Part shown: piece by piece, positions 44,219-53,463 of the stretch | How the letters are laid out: every line of letters begins with the position of its first letter | How positions within the stretch are numbered: the first letter of the stretch is position 1 | Source: Oceaniovalibus guishaninsula JLT2003 | Lineage (GTDB): Bacteria; Pseudomonadota; Alphaproteobacteria; Rhodobacterales; Rhodobacteraceae | Direction of reading: 5' to 3' | NCBI RefSeq assembly: GCF_000299575.1 | Contig: NZ_AMGO01000021.1 | Span: 186,001-250,000, forward strand | DNA length: 64,000 nt | Program-made: the position numbers and the translations under genes | The notes under the pieces: generated by a model | Database searches by the model: none | What the model saw: the letters and a program-made list of their open reading frames with translations, nothing else | Told to the model about the DNA's origin: nothing

Positions 44219-45208
44219 TTACCAGTCGCGGCGTCCACCCGCGGCGGCACCGGCGGCGGCGGCGAGGCCCAGAAGCGACGCGATGGTCAGCCAGATCGAG
44301 GCCTGCGCCACCGCATCCGTCGCGGCCTGCGCGGCCTGGACGGCTTCTTCCTTGGCGTCGTCGATCGTCTCGCGGACGGTATCGGCGGCTTCGCGGAAAT
44401 CGGCCTCGATCTCGTTCACGACCTGCTCGGCGTCGGCAGGGTCGATGCCGAGGCGACGCGCCAGCGTGTCGAACGCCTCCTCGCGGTCCTCGGCCGACAG
44501 GACGGCGTTCGGACCCTGGAAGAGGTTGTCGAAGGCGCGCTCGATCCGGTCGCCCGCATTGGTCGGGTTGGCCAGAACGTCGGCGGCGGTGCGGCGGACG
44601 ATGTTGATGGCGCGCTGGCGTTCTTCGGGGCTGGTCACGTCCTGAAGCGTCTCGCGCGCTTCGGTGCGCAGGCGCTGGGTGGTAATGCTGGCATCGTTGA
44701 GAACCTGCTGCACTTCGGGCGGCAGATCGTCCACCGAGATGCGGTCGGCCATCTGCGAGATGTCGGGCAGGTCGATGTCGTCGGGGATGAGGGCGTCGGC
44801 CGCGTTGACGGTGGCCTGGCCTGCATTGGACAGAAGCGCGCCCGATGCGCCGAAGACGGCGCTGCCGCCGCTGATCGCGGCCCAGGCCATCAGAAGCGTG
44901 GCCAGCGCCCAGACCGCAGCACCCTGAAGGGCCGCCGACATGGTGGGAACGGGGCCGACGAACTGCGCGGCCGCATAGCCGCCCGCCGCCAGCGAGATCA
45001 GTTGCGTGATGACGAGATAGACGGCCGATCCGGTACCGAAACCGCCCAGCCCGTCGCCCTGCGCCGGATCGAAGACCGACATGCCGATGGCAAGGCCCAG
45101 CGTGGTGAACATCACCATCAGGGCCAGGGTTATGAAAGTGCCCGCGACGATGGCGCTGAGCGATACGCGGCGGACGCCGGCGGCATATTCGTGGGGGGCA
45201 TAGGTCAT
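44219..45208 (-). CDS. PhnA-like membrane protein of unknown function
   Basis: The 329-residue protein has an N-terminal helix (about 17-42), two or three further helices (68-90, 97-120), a long charged helical middle rich in Glu and Arg (about 140-300) and a C-terminal helix (SIWLTIASLLGLAAAAGAAA). It resembles proteins labelled PhnA-like in alphaproteobacteria, a name that does not imply phosphonate chemistry. The middle could form coiled coils at the membrane surface. The ATG at 45208 follows AGGAGAC. Confidence 0.7.
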   Translation of the reverse strand: MTYAPHEYAAGVRRVSLSAIVAGTFITLALMVMFTTLGLAIGMSVFDPAQGDGLGGFGTGSAVYLVITQLISLAAGGYAAAQFVGPVPTMSAALQGAAVWALATLLMAWAAISGGSAVFGASGALLSNAGQATVNAADALIPDDIDLPDISQMADRISVDDLPPEVQQVLNDASITTQRLRTEARETLQDVTSPEERQRAINIVRRTAADVLANPTNAGDRIERAFDNLFQGPNAVLSAEDREEAFDTLARRLGIDPADAEQVVNEIEADFREAADTVRETIDDAKEEAVQAAQAATDAVAQASIWLTIASLLGLAAAAGAAAGGRRDW

Positions 45209-45333
45209 CGGGCGCTGTCTCCTGCTGGGTGCACGGTTGCGCAACCCGCGGGGACGCGTTCGGTTGCGTCGGCGCGCGGGTTATTTCGCGCGGACGGTGC
45301 ATGGGGGTGTTCCAGCGTGACAATCGGGCCGCT

Positions 45334-46056
45334 ATGACGCCGCGCATGACCGAACGCCGCGCCCGCAAGACGCCCCAGCCCGCCACGCCGATCCGCCGCC
45401 CCGGACGGTGGCTGCGGCGCGGGACGCTGACGCTGGCAGCGCTTGTGCTGGCGGCGATCGCCCTGCCCGCCTGGGTCGCGCCGCCCGCGACGCCGCTGAT
45501 GCGGTCCGAGGCGCGGCGGCTGGGCGGGATCGAGCGCGAATGGGTGCCGATGGACCGCATCGCGCCGGTCATGGCGCGGTCGGCGGTCGCCGCCGAGGAT
45601 GCCAATTTCTGCCGCCACTGGGGGTTCGACATGGCGCAGATCCGCGCCGCGCTGGCCGAGGGCGCCAATCGCGGCGCCTCGACGATCAGCCAGCAGACGG
45701 TGAAGAACGTGTATCTGTGGAACGGCCGGTCCTGGCCGCGCAAGGCGCTGGAGGCGGCGATCACGCCCGCGGTCGAGCTGATCTGGACCAAGCGCCGGAT
45801 CCTGGAAGTCTATCTGAACGTGGCCGAGTTCGACGAGGGCGTGTTCGGCATCGGCGCGGCGGCGCGGCATTATTTCGGCGTGACGCCCGATGCATTGAAC
45901 GCGGTGCAGGCGGCGCGTCTGGCGGCGATCCTGCCCGATCCCAAGGGACGGTCCGCCGCCGATCCGGGGCCGGCGACGCGGCGGCGGGCCGAGTCGATCC
46001 GCGACGGGGCCGCGACCATCGCCCGCGACGGGCGCGCGGCCTGCTTCGGCGGCTGA
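45334..46056 (+). CDS. mtgA: Monofunctional peptidoglycan glycosyltransferase MtgA
   Basis: The 240-residue enzyme polymerises lipid II glycan strands. It has one N-terminal helix (about 30-50) and a GT51 domain with the catalytic segment AVAAEDANFCRHWGFD, then ASTISQQTVKNVYLW, KRRILEVYLNVAEFDEGVFG and AARHYFG. No transpeptidase domain is present. An alternative ATG lies at 45346. Confidence 0.95.
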   Translation: MTPRMTERRARKTPQPATPIRRPGRWLRRGTLTLAALVLAAIALPAWVAPPATPLMRSEARRLGGIEREWVPMDRIAPVMARSAVAAEDANFCRHWGFDMAQIRAALAEGANRGASTISQQTVKNVYLWNGRSWPRKALEAAITPAVELIWTKRRILEVYLNVAEFDEGVFGIGAAARHYFGVTPDALNAVQAARLAAILPDPKGRSAADPGPATRRRAESIRDGAATIARDGRAACFGG

Positions 46057-46148
46057 CGCGCCGGCGGGGCGGTCGCGGCGGGGTTGTAGCGCGGCGGGGT
46101 TCGCGGCATGAGGGGCCATCCTTGACCGCCTGCCGACCGGACCGCCCC

Positions 46149-46814
46149 ATGCATCGACTGTTCCATTTTCCGCTTTCGCCCTTCTGCCGCAAGGTCCGGC
46201 TGAGCCTTGCCGAAAAGCGCATCGAGGTGGAACTGGTCGAGGAACGCTATTGGGAGCAGGACGCCGATTTCCTGCGCCGGAACCCGGCGGGCAAGGTGCC
46301 GGTGCTGCGGATGGGCGGGCAGAACCTGTCGGAATCGAGCGCGATCTGCGAATACCTGGAAGAATTGCATCCCGAAACGCCGCTGCTGCCGCGCAGTCCC
46401 GAGGGGCGTTACGAGGTGCGCCGCCTGGTCGGGTGGTTCGACGACAAGTTCTTCCGCGAAGTGACCAGCAAGCTGCTTTACGAGCGGGTCAACAAGAAGG
46501 TCATGGGGCAGGGCTACCCCGACAGCGCCAACGTCAAGGCGGGCGCGCGGGCGATCAAGTTTCACCTCGACTACATGGCGTGGCTGCTGGACCAGCGGCG
46601 GTGGCTGGCGGGCGATTCGATGAGCCTGGCGGATTTCGCCGCCGCCGCGCATCTGAGCTGTCTCGACTATATCAGCGACGTCGACTGGAACCGCAGCGAG
46701 ACGGTCAAGGACTGGTATGCCAAGATCAAGTCGCGCCCGGCCTTCCGGTCGATCCTGGCCGATCAGGTGCCGGGCTTCCTGCCGCCGCCGCATTACGCGG
46801 ATCTGGATTTCTAG
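46149..46814 (+). CDS. Glutathione S-transferase family protein
   Basis: The 221-residue protein has an N-terminal thioredoxin-like domain beginning LFHFPLSPFCRKVRLSLAEK, with the glutathione-binding NPAGKVPVL and ESSAICEYLEE segments, and an all-helical C-terminal domain (GDSMSLADFAAAAHLSCLDY). The Ser/Cys near the start (SPFC) suggests an Omega- or Beta-like redox GST. The stop overlaps the convergent neighbour at a CTAG. Confidence 0.9.
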   Translation: MHRLFHFPLSPFCRKVRLSLAEKRIEVELVEERYWEQDADFLRRNPAGKVPVLRMGGQNLSESSAICEYLEELHPETPLLPRSPEGRYEVRRLVGWFDDKFFREVTSKLLYERVNKKVMGQGYPDSANVKAGARAIKFHLDYMAWLLDQRRWLAGDSMSLADFAAAAHLSCLDYISDVDWNRSETVKDWYAKIKSRPAFRSILADQVPGFLPPPHYADLDF

Positions 46815-47533
46815 GAACGTCCGGGCGGGCGGATGTCCGGGCCTTCGGGGCGGTATTCGCAGCCGAAGGGCGCCGTCCAGCCTGCCCTGCGGCATGCGTC
46901 GATGAAGGCATGGGTCGCGGCGGCGGGTGCCGTGCGGGCCGGGACGGACGCAATCTGGACATGGCCGATGCGGGCACGGTGACGCCGAAAGAGGTCGGCC
47001 GCCCCGCCATGCGCCGTTTCGATATGGTAGTAATCGAACAGGATCCGCAGGTTGGGGGCGCCGACATCGTCCTGAACGCGGATGGCGAGGTCGAGCGTCG
47101 GCAGCGCATAGCCGGGGGCCGCCGCGGAACAGAGCGGTTCGATCAGGATGGTGCGGTCGGTGGAACCCGCCGCGTGGCGCAGGACGCGGACGAACTGGCC
47201 GAGGTCGGGGTCGCCGGTGCGTCCGGCAAGGACATGGACGGCACGGGTGCCGATGCCGTCCGCCAGCGCCAGCGCCGCATCCACGTCGCGCCGCGCGTCG
47301 TCTTCGGCCCCCCGCATCGCCGCGCGCCCGCCGGTGGCGCCCATCGCGACGTTCAGCGACAGGACGGGCAGGGCCGCGTCGCGCAGGGCGGCATGCAGGA
47401 CGGCGGGGTCGGTGCGCTGCGCCTCGTCGTGAAACTCGACCGCGTCGAAGCCGGCGGCGGCGGCCGCGCGGATGCGGTCGCAGAAGGGCAGGTGCGGCCA
47501 GAGAAAGCCGGTATTCGCCGACCAGCGGTTTGC
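46811..47533 (-). CDS. Hydroxypyruvate isomerase-like protein, no visible start codon
   Basis: The frame encodes a TIM-barrel protein of the Hyi/AP-endonuclease-2 family (about 240 aa) with RWSANTGFLWPHLPFCDRI at the N-terminal end, AAAGFDAVEFHDEAQ, ILIEPLCSAA, LFDYYHIETAHGG and a C-terminal FGCEYRPEG. Hydroxypyruvate isomerase acts in glyoxylate metabolism. No ATG, GTG, TTG or CTG lies in frame between 47533 and the divergent gene at 47591, so the 5' boundary given is where homology begins, not a start. The gene may have lost its start, may use a rare codon, or the sequence may contain an error. Confidence 0.6.
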   Translation of the reverse strand, partial: ANRWSANTGFLWPHLPFCDRIRAAAAAGFDAVEFHDEAQRTDPAVLHAALRDAALPVLSLNVAMGATGGRAAMRGAEDDARRDVDAALALADGIGTRAVHVLAGRTGDPDLGQFVRVLRHAAGSTDRTILIEPLCSAAAPGYALPTLDLAIRVQDDVGAPNLRILFDYYHIETAHGGAADLFRRHRARIGHVQIASVPARTAPAAATHAFIDACRRAGWTAPFGCEYRPEGPDIRPPGRS

Positions 47534-47590
47534 GTCGGGGCGGGGATCGGATAGGTCCCGCGCAGAGGATCCGAGGGGAAGGTGGGTGCC

Positions 47591-48760
47591 ATGAAACGGC
47601 TGGCGGTCTGCGCCATCTGCCGCAACGAGCGGCCCTATCTGCTGGAATGGCTGGCGTTCTATCGGCATGTCGGCTTCCCCGAAATCTATGTCTACGACAA
47701 TGTCAGCGATGACGGCACGTCCGAATTGCTGGCCGCGCTGGACGATCTGGGCGAAATCCGCCGCATCTTCTGGCCGCGCCGTCCCAAGGTGCCGCCGCAA
47801 CGGGATGCCTATAACGATTTTCTGGAAAACCACGCGCATCGCCACGATTACGTCCTGGTCTGCGATCTGGACGAGTTCCTGATCGTCGAGCCGCCGCTGG
47901 ACGTGCAGGGTCTGATCGCCGAGGCCGAGGCGGCGTTCGGCGAGGTGGCGTCGATCGTCGTGCCGTGGCGGATGTTCGGGTCGGACGGGGCCGAGCGGAT
48001 GGTGCCGGGGCTGGTGCTGGAACGCTTCCGCCGGACGGCGCGCAAGGTGGATACGACGGTCAAGACGATCTTCAACACCCGCCACGTCTACAGCTTTCGC
48101 ACCCATATCGCCGACAGCGTGGACGGGGCGGACGTGACATCGGCGATGACGCCCTTCGTGCGCGACCGCGACATGCCGATCCGCATGGATGCGCCGCGCG
48201 CGGGAAAGGCGGTGATGCACCATTATTACACCAAATCGCGCGAGGAATGGGCGCGCAAGGTGCAGATGGCCAAGGCCGACCGGCCGGGCGACGAGAGGCG
48301 GCGCGCTTCGGCGTTCGAACGGACGGCGGATCTGCCGATGGTGAACGACGCGGCGCTGCCCCATGTCGCGCCGGTCAAGGCGGGCATCGCGCGATTGCAG
48401 GACGCGCTGGACGGGCTGGCGCGGGCGGTGGCGCCCGACAGCATCCGCATCCTGCGGGCCGATCCCAGCCGGCTGTTCGGGACGCTGACCTACGAGGGGC
48501 GAAGGCCTGCGCGGTTGCCGGTGGTGCGGATCGTCGCCGAGGGGTGCCGCGAATACACCGTTGCCGCCCGCGAGACACGCGAGGCCGGGGTCTATCTGTT
48601 CACGCTGCGGCGCAAATGGAAGCGCGCGATGCGGTGGATCACCGTTTCGGTCGTGGGGGACATGGCGACGCTGCACGTCGATCTGGACGGGGTTGCACCG
48701 CTGATGGCAGACGAGGACGGCCGCCATTCGCTGGCCTCGATCCTGCGCAAGGACGGCTGA
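47591..48760 (+). CDS. Glycosyltransferase family 2-like protein
   Basis: The 389-residue protein starts with a GT-A fold of the DUF4422/GT92-like type: VCAICRNERPYLLEWLAFYRH, YVYDNVSDDGTSELL and the metal-binding LVCDLDEFLIV. YYTKSREEWARK further on is typical of this bacterial group. The last 120 residues are beta-rich and may bind the acceptor. Substrate is unknown; surface polysaccharide or glycolipid synthesis is likely. The ATG at 47591 follows AAGGTGG. Confidence 0.85.
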   Translation: MKRLAVCAICRNERPYLLEWLAFYRHVGFPEIYVYDNVSDDGTSELLAALDDLGEIRRIFWPRRPKVPPQRDAYNDFLENHAHRHDYVLVCDLDEFLIVEPPLDVQGLIAEAEAAFGEVASIVVPWRMFGSDGAERMVPGLVLERFRRTARKVDTTVKTIFNTRHVYSFRTHIADSVDGADVTSAMTPFVRDRDMPIRMDAPRAGKAVMHHYYTKSREEWARKVQMAKADRPGDERRRASAFERTADLPMVNDAALPHVAPVKAGIARLQDALDGLARAVAPDSIRILRADPSRLFGTLTYEGRRPARLPVVRIVAEGCREYTVAARETREAGVYLFTLRRKWKRAMRWITVSVVGDMATLHVDLDGVAPLMADEDGRHSLASILRKDG

Positions 48761-48766
48761 ACGCCG

Positions 48767-49690
48767 TCAGTCCGGGCGGTCGAAGGCGGCGAGGAACAGC
48801 GCCTTGACGGCTTCCATGTCGCCGTCTTCGCAGATGTCGATGGGCGGGCCGTCGTCCACGGGGCGGGTGCGGCCGATTTCCGCGCCGTCCAGCGCGACCG
48901 ACAGGGCGGTGCGGCGCATCCGGAACAGGTCGGGGCGCAGGGCGGCGACGATGGCGGCGGGATCGTGCAGGCCGCAGCCCTCGACGCCCGCCACGTTGCG
49001 ATAGAAGTCGAGGTAGAAGCGGCTGGCGCGGTCGAGAAAGCCGCCCAGATGCGGGTCGGTCCGGGCGATGCGCGCGAAGTCTTGGGCGGTGCAAAGCACC
49101 CGCATCGTCACGTCGAGGCCGACCATGACGACCGGCGCGCCGCTTGCCAGAACCTCGGTCAGGGCGTGGGGATCGTTCCAGGTATTCGCCTCGGCATGGG
49201 GGGTGACGTTGCCGGGCACCCAGGCGGCGCCGCCCATGAAGACGATGCGCGCGACGTTGCGCGCGAAGGCGGGGTCGCGGCGGATCGCCTCGGCCACATT
49301 GGTGATCGGCCCGATGGCGCAGACAGTCAGCGCGCCCGGATGTTCGCGCGCCAGACGGCAGAGCAGGTCGGCGGCATCCTCGGCCACGGCACGGCGGGCG
49401 GGCGCGACGGCGGGCAGGTCGCCGAAGCCTTCGGCCCCGTGCACATGCGCCGAGGGCGGGCTGGGCGCGCGCGCCAGCGGTCCCGCCGCCCCCTGCGCCA
49501 CGGGAATGTCGAGGCCGGCCATTTCGCACAGATGCAGCGCGTTGCGGGTCGCCGTTTCGACGGTCACGTTGCCGAACACGGTCGTCAGCGCCAGCAGGTC
49601 GATCTGCGGCGTGCGGGCGGCGAAGAACACCGCCATCGCGTCGTCCACCCCCGGATCGGTGTCGATGACCATCTTCAGGCGTTGCGTCAT
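48767..49690 (-). CDS. Inosine/uridine-preferring nucleoside hydrolase
   Basis: The 307-residue enzyme cleaves ribonucleosides to base and ribose. The calcium-binding DTDPGVDDA motif is at residues 10-18, and LTVCAIGPITNVA, MGGAAWVPGNVTPHAEANTW and the late Asp in GLHDPAAIV are all present. It has full length for the family. It converges on the glycosyltransferase and is divergent from the hybrid kinase. Whether it serves salvage or a specific base cannot be read. Confidence 0.93.
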   Translation of the reverse strand: MTQRLKMVIDTDPGVDDAMAVFFAARTPQIDLLALTTVFGNVTVETATRNALHLCEMAGLDIPVAQGAAGPLARAPSPPSAHVHGAEGFGDLPAVAPARRAVAEDAADLLCRLAREHPGALTVCAIGPITNVAEAIRRDPAFARNVARIVFMGGAAWVPGNVTPHAEANTWNDPHALTEVLASGAPVVMVGLDVTMRVLCTAQDFARIARTDPHLGGFLDRASRFYLDFYRNVAGVEGCGLHDPAAIVAALRPDLFRMRRTALSVALDGAEIGRTRPVDDGPPIDICEDGDMEAVKALFLAAFDRPD

Positions 49691-49817
49691 CCGGCGTTTC
49701 CGTCCCATGGCTGCTGGCAGGGTGTGAGTCGCACCGATGACGGCGCGGATCAAGCCCGGGGCGATTGACGGGCGGATGAATCGTCGTGAAGAAAGAAACA
49801 CTACCCTGAGAAAGGAC

Positions 49818-52163
49818 ATGGCCCACATGCCGACCGCGCCGCAGACCGCCGCCCCCTGGACCCTGGTGGCGGTGTTGACGCAGCCGGACGGGGGGATGGC
49901 CGACGCGCCGGCGCTGCTGCGCGATGCGTGCATCGGGACGGTCGAGGTCCGAAGCCTGGGCGATCTGGCGGACCGGGTCGCGGACGGCATCGGCTGCGCC
50001 CTGCTGCCCGCCGATGCGCTGGCGGGGCCCGACGCCGATCGGCTGGCCGAGGTTCTGCGCAATCAGCCGCCCTGGTCGCATCCGCCCTTTATCGTGCTGG
50101 TGGACCGCGACGCGCCGCCGCTGTCGGGGGTGGCGAAGGCGCGTCTGACGGAGCTGCGCAATGTGGTGGTGCTGACGTGGCCCTTTCACGATGACGAGGC
50201 GGTCCATGCCGTGCGGTCGGCCCTTGCCGCGCGGATGCGGCAATACGAGGCGGGGCGGCGGTTGCAGCAGCTTGAGTTGCAGGGCACGCGGCTGCGCGAC
50301 AGCGAGGCGAGCTTTCATGCCATCGTCGAATCCATCGACCAGCTTGTCTGGTCGGCGCGGGCGGACGGGGTGCACGATTTCTTCAACGCGCGGTGGTATG
50401 CGTTTACCGGCCTTGCGCCCGGCGATCCGATGGATCCCGCGACCGGCGAGCATTTCCATCCCGACGACCGCGACAGGATCGTCGCGGCGGTGGCCCATTC
50501 CTTCGCCACCGGCGAGAGGTTCGAACAGGAATACCGCCTGCGCCACCACGAGGACGGCTATCGCTGGGTGCTGGGCCGCGCGCAGCCGATGCGCGACGAA
50601 GCCGGCCGGGTGCTGCGTTGGTACGGCACCTGCACCGACATCCACGAGGACGTGCTGGCCGACAATCACGACATGGCCCTGCGCGATGTGGAACGCGACG
50701 CGCTGTGGAACGGCGCGCGCGAGCTGTTCGTCATTATCTCGATCAAGGGGGATTACATCGACGTCAATCCCAGCATGCAGGCCGCGCTGGGATATGCGCA
50801 GGACGAGCTGACCGCGATGCGCTTCGACGATCTGGTGCATCCCGACGACCTGAAGGCGGTGCACGAGGGGTTCGCCGCCATCGTCAAGGGCGGCGCGATG
50901 ACCGATCTGCCGCTGCGCATCCGCCGCAAGGACGGGCAATACCGGCTGATCGAGTGGAGCGCGGGCATCAGCGGCGAGGTGGTCTTCGCCTCGGGGCGCG
51001 ACGTGACCGAACGGCGCGAACGCGAGGCGGCGCTGAAGCGGACCGAGGCGGCGCTGCGGCAAAGCCAGAAGCTGGAAACGATCGGCCAGCTTACGGGGGG
51101 CGTGGCGCACGATTTCAACAACCTGCTGATGGCGATCCGGTCCAGCCTCGACCTGGTGCGGCGGCGGCTGGGGGACGATGCCGAGGCAAAGGGTTATATC
51201 GACAACGCGCAGGAAGCCGCGGCGCGGGGCGCGGGGCTGACGCAGCGGATGCTGGCCTTCGCGCGCAAGCAGGATCTGCGGCCCGATGCCGTCGTGCTGG
51301 ACGATGCGCTGCGCGATCTGCGCGGGCTGCTGGAACGGTCGGTCGGGCCGGGCGTCGAGATCGGCATCGAGGTGGCGGCGGGCATCCCGCCGGTGCGCGT
51401 CGATCGCAACCAGCTTGAAATGGCGGTGCTGAACCTGGCGGTGAACGCGCGCGACGCGATGGGCGGCAGCGGGCGGCTGACGCTGACGGCGGCGCGTGCC
51501 GATGACGCCGCGGTGGCCGATCTGCCGCCCGGCGATTATGTCGCCCTGGCGGTCGGCGATACCGGCGCGGGGATGGACGCGACGACCCTGGCGCAGGCGC
51601 TGGAGCCGTTCTTCACCACCAAGGGCGTGGGCGAAGGGACGGGACTGGGCCTGTCGATGGTTCACGGTCTGGCGATGCAGTCCGGCGGTACCTTCGTGCT
51701 GGAGAGCATGCCGGGTCAGGGCACGACCGCGACGCTGATCCTGCCCGTGGCCGAAGTGCCGGCCGCCGCGCCCGAACCGCGCGCCGAACCCGCAGCGGCC
51801 GGGGCCGGGACCGGACGCCGGACGATCCTGGCCGTGGACGACGATGCATTGGTGTTGATGGGAACGGTCGGGTTGCTGGAGGATATGGGACACGACGTCA
51901 TCAAGGCGCGGTCGGGGGCCGAGGCGCTGAAGCTGCTGGGCGACCGCCCCGAGGTGGACCTGATCCTGACCGATCAGGCGATGCCCAAGATGACCGGGGT
52001 GGAACTGGCCGGGGCGATCCGCCGTCTGCGCCCCGACCTGCCGATCCTGCTGGCCACCGGCTATGCCGACATGCCCGAAGGCGCGTCGGGCGTCATCAGC
52101 GCCAAGCTGGACAAGCCGTTTTCGGACATCGAGTTGACCGACGCGCTTGCCCGCCTGCTGTAA
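49818..52163 (+). CDS. Hybrid histidine kinase with two PAS domains and a receiver
   Basis: From the ATG at 49818 the protein has 781 residues. An N-terminal pseudo-receiver-like region (about 10-145) has no clear phosphoacceptor. PAS domains lie at about 161-275 and 295-398, a HisKA domain has His431 in GGVAHDFNNLL, an ATPase domain covers about 520-645 (GDTGAGM, GEGTGLGLSMV), and a C-terminal receiver covers 669-781 with Asp719. No membrane helix is seen, so it is cytoplasmic. Alternative starts are 49776 and 49827; AAAGGA supports 49818 or 49827. Confidence 0.9.
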   Translation: MAHMPTAPQTAAPWTLVAVLTQPDGGMADAPALLRDACIGTVEVRSLGDLADRVADGIGCALLPADALAGPDADRLAEVLRNQPPWSHPPFIVLVDRDAPPLSGVAKARLTELRNVVVLTWPFHDDEAVHAVRSALAARMRQYEAGRRLQQLELQGTRLRDSEASFHAIVESIDQLVWSARADGVHDFFNARWYAFTGLAPGDPMDPATGEHFHPDDRDRIVAAVAHSFATGERFEQEYRLRHHEDGYRWVLGRAQPMRDEAGRVLRWYGTCTDIHEDVLADNHDMALRDVERDALWNGARELFVIISIKGDYIDVNPSMQAALGYAQDELTAMRFDDLVHPDDLKAVHEGFAAIVKGGAMTDLPLRIRRKDGQYRLIEWSAGISGEVVFASGRDVTERREREAALKRTEAALRQSQKLETIGQLTGGVAHDFNNLLMAIRSSLDLVRRRLGDDAEAKGYIDNAQEAAARGAGLTQRMLAFARKQDLRPDAVVLDDALRDLRGLLERSVGPGVEIGIEVAAGIPPVRVDRNQLEMAVLNLAVNARDAMGGSGRLTLTAARADDAAVADLPPGDYVALAVGDTGAGMDATTLAQALEPFFTTKGVGEGTGLGLSMVHGLAMQSGGTFVLESMPGQGTTATLILPVAEVPAAAPEPRAEPAAAGAGTGRRTILAVDDDALVLMGTVGLLEDMGHDVIKARSGAEALKLLGDRPEVDLILTDQAMPKMTGVELAGAIRRLRPDLPILLATGYADMPEGASGVISAKLDKPFSDIELTDALARLL

Positions 52164-52173
52164 CGACGCCCGG

Positions 52174-53433
52174 TCAGGCCGAAGCGGGGGCGTCGGTGTC
52201 GGGCAGTTGCAGGAAGAACCGCACCATCTGGGCCGAGGCGTCGGGCCCGGCGGGATCGGTGTAGGATCCGGCCGCAGCCCCGCCCGACCAGGCATGGCCG
52301 GCGCTGTCGATCATCCAAAGCTCGGCCCGGTGGGATCCGTCGGGGGCGGAAACGACCGTGCGGACATAGCTTTTGCCCGATGGCGCGCGCCCGGCGGATC
52401 TGGCGGTGCTGGTTCCCGGCCCGCTGGCCGCCTGCAACAGCATGTCGCCATTTGAGGGATGCACCGTCTGATCGGCGGTGCCGTGAAAGACGATGCTGCG
52501 CGCCGCCGAAGCCCCCGAGGCCCCCGCCCCGCCGCGCATGGCGCTGAAGGCCGACATGACATCCTGCGCCGCGCCGTGCGGCAGGCCGGAATGGACACCG
52601 ACGGCGGCGAAGATTTCGGGATGCGTCACGCCAAGGATCGCGGCCATCGCGCCGCCCGCCGACAGCCCCGCCGCGAAGGTGCGCCCCTTGGGCACGTCGA
52701 ATTCGGCGCCGAGGGCCAGCGCCAGACCGGCGAGGATTTCGGGCTCGCCGCCCTGCGCGGTCTGGTCGCCGGGGCGGAACCAGTTCCAGCAGCCCTGCGC
52801 GTTCTCGCCGCGGGTCTGTTCGGGATAGGCGACGATCAGCCCGTGGCGTTCGGCCACGGCGTTCATCTGGGTGCCGAGCGCGAAATCGTCGGCGTTCTGC
52901 GTGCAGCCGTGCAGCATCACCACCAGCCCTTGCGCGCCATCGGGCAGGGTCGAGGGCACATAGAGGCGATAGTCGCGCTGTCCGGCGGGGTTCGCGAAAG
53001 TGCGCCGCTCGAACGTGGCGCCATCGGGGACGGCGACAGGCTTGGCATTGCCGGGCAGACCCTTGCCCAGAATGTCGAGGCCGGGCATGTTCTTGCCGAG
53101 CCCGTCCAGTCCGGGCATCCCCTTGCCGGACAGGTCGATGCCCGGCATCCCCTTGCCCAGCAGGTCCACCACATCGCGCAGCGGACGCCGCCGGCTGGGG
53201 GCGGGGGGCTTGCGGTCGGTCTTGGCGGCCGGACGCGCGGCGGGGCCGGGGCGATCCTCGACGATTTCGGCATCCTCGATGGCGGGATCGCGGGGCGGTT
53301 GGGCCGGTCTGGCCTCGGGGGCGGCGGGGCGGCCCGACAGGGCGGCCTGGATGCTGCGCGTGGCGGCCATCGGGTCGCCGGCGCGGGTCTGTTCCAGCGC
53401 GCGGCCCAGTGCCGCGCCGAGGTCGATCTTCAT
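52174..53433 (-). CDS. PHB depolymerase-family esterase with decapeptide repeats
   Basis: The 419-residue protein has an alpha/beta-hydrolase domain (about 135-415) of the LpqC/PHB depolymerase family. Oxyanion segment VVMLHGCTQNADDFA, nucleophile GLSAGGAMA, an Asp in FHGTADQTVHP and His in DSAGHAWSGG form the catalytic set. The N-terminal 130 residues contain a Pro/Ala-rich linker and four tandem 10-residue repeats (residues 91-130) of the form LGKGMPGLD. There is no signal peptide, so it may act inside the cell. It follows the RHH regulator gene by 30 bases. Confidence 0.88.
   Translation of the reverse strand: MKIDLGAALGRALEQTRAGDPMAATRSIQAALSGRPAAPEARPAQPPRDPAIEDAEIVEDRPGPAARPAAKTDRKPPAPSRRRPLRDVVDLLGKGMPGIDLSGKGMPGLDGLGKNMPGLDILGKGLPGNAKPVAVPDGATFERRTFANPAGQRDYRLYVPSTLPDGAQGLVVMLHGCTQNADDFALGTQMNAVAERHGLIVAYPEQTRGENAQGCWNWFRPGDQTAQGGEPEILAGLALALGAEFDVPKGRTFAAGLSAGGAMAAILGVTHPEIFAAVGVHSGLPHGAAQDVMSAFSAMRGGAGASGASAARSIVFHGTADQTVHPSNGDMLLQAASGPGTSTARSAGRAPSGKSYVRTVVSAPDGSHRAELWMIDSAGHAWSGGAAAGSYTDPAGPDASAQMVRFFLQLPDTDAPASA
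53044..53163 (-). repeat. Four tandem 30-bp coding repeats
   Basis: Residues 91-130 of the esterase read LLGKGMPGID, LSGKGMPGLD, GLGKNMPGLD and ILGKGLPGNA, four copies of a 10-residue unit encoded by 30-bp repeats. The last copy is the most divergent. The Gly-Met-Pro-Gly core suggests a flexible binding segment between N-terminal region and hydrolase. Confidence 0.85.
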
Positions 53434-53463
53434 GGTGGTATTCCTTTGGCAGAGGCCGCGGCC

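Noticed and set aside
48639-52295. Very long antisense open frame (about 1200 codons) opposite the hybrid kinase and through the nucleoside hydrolase region
   Set aside because: High GC gives long stop-free shadow frames; the residues are Arg/Gly/His-rich without domains, while both real genes on the locus have full family motifs.
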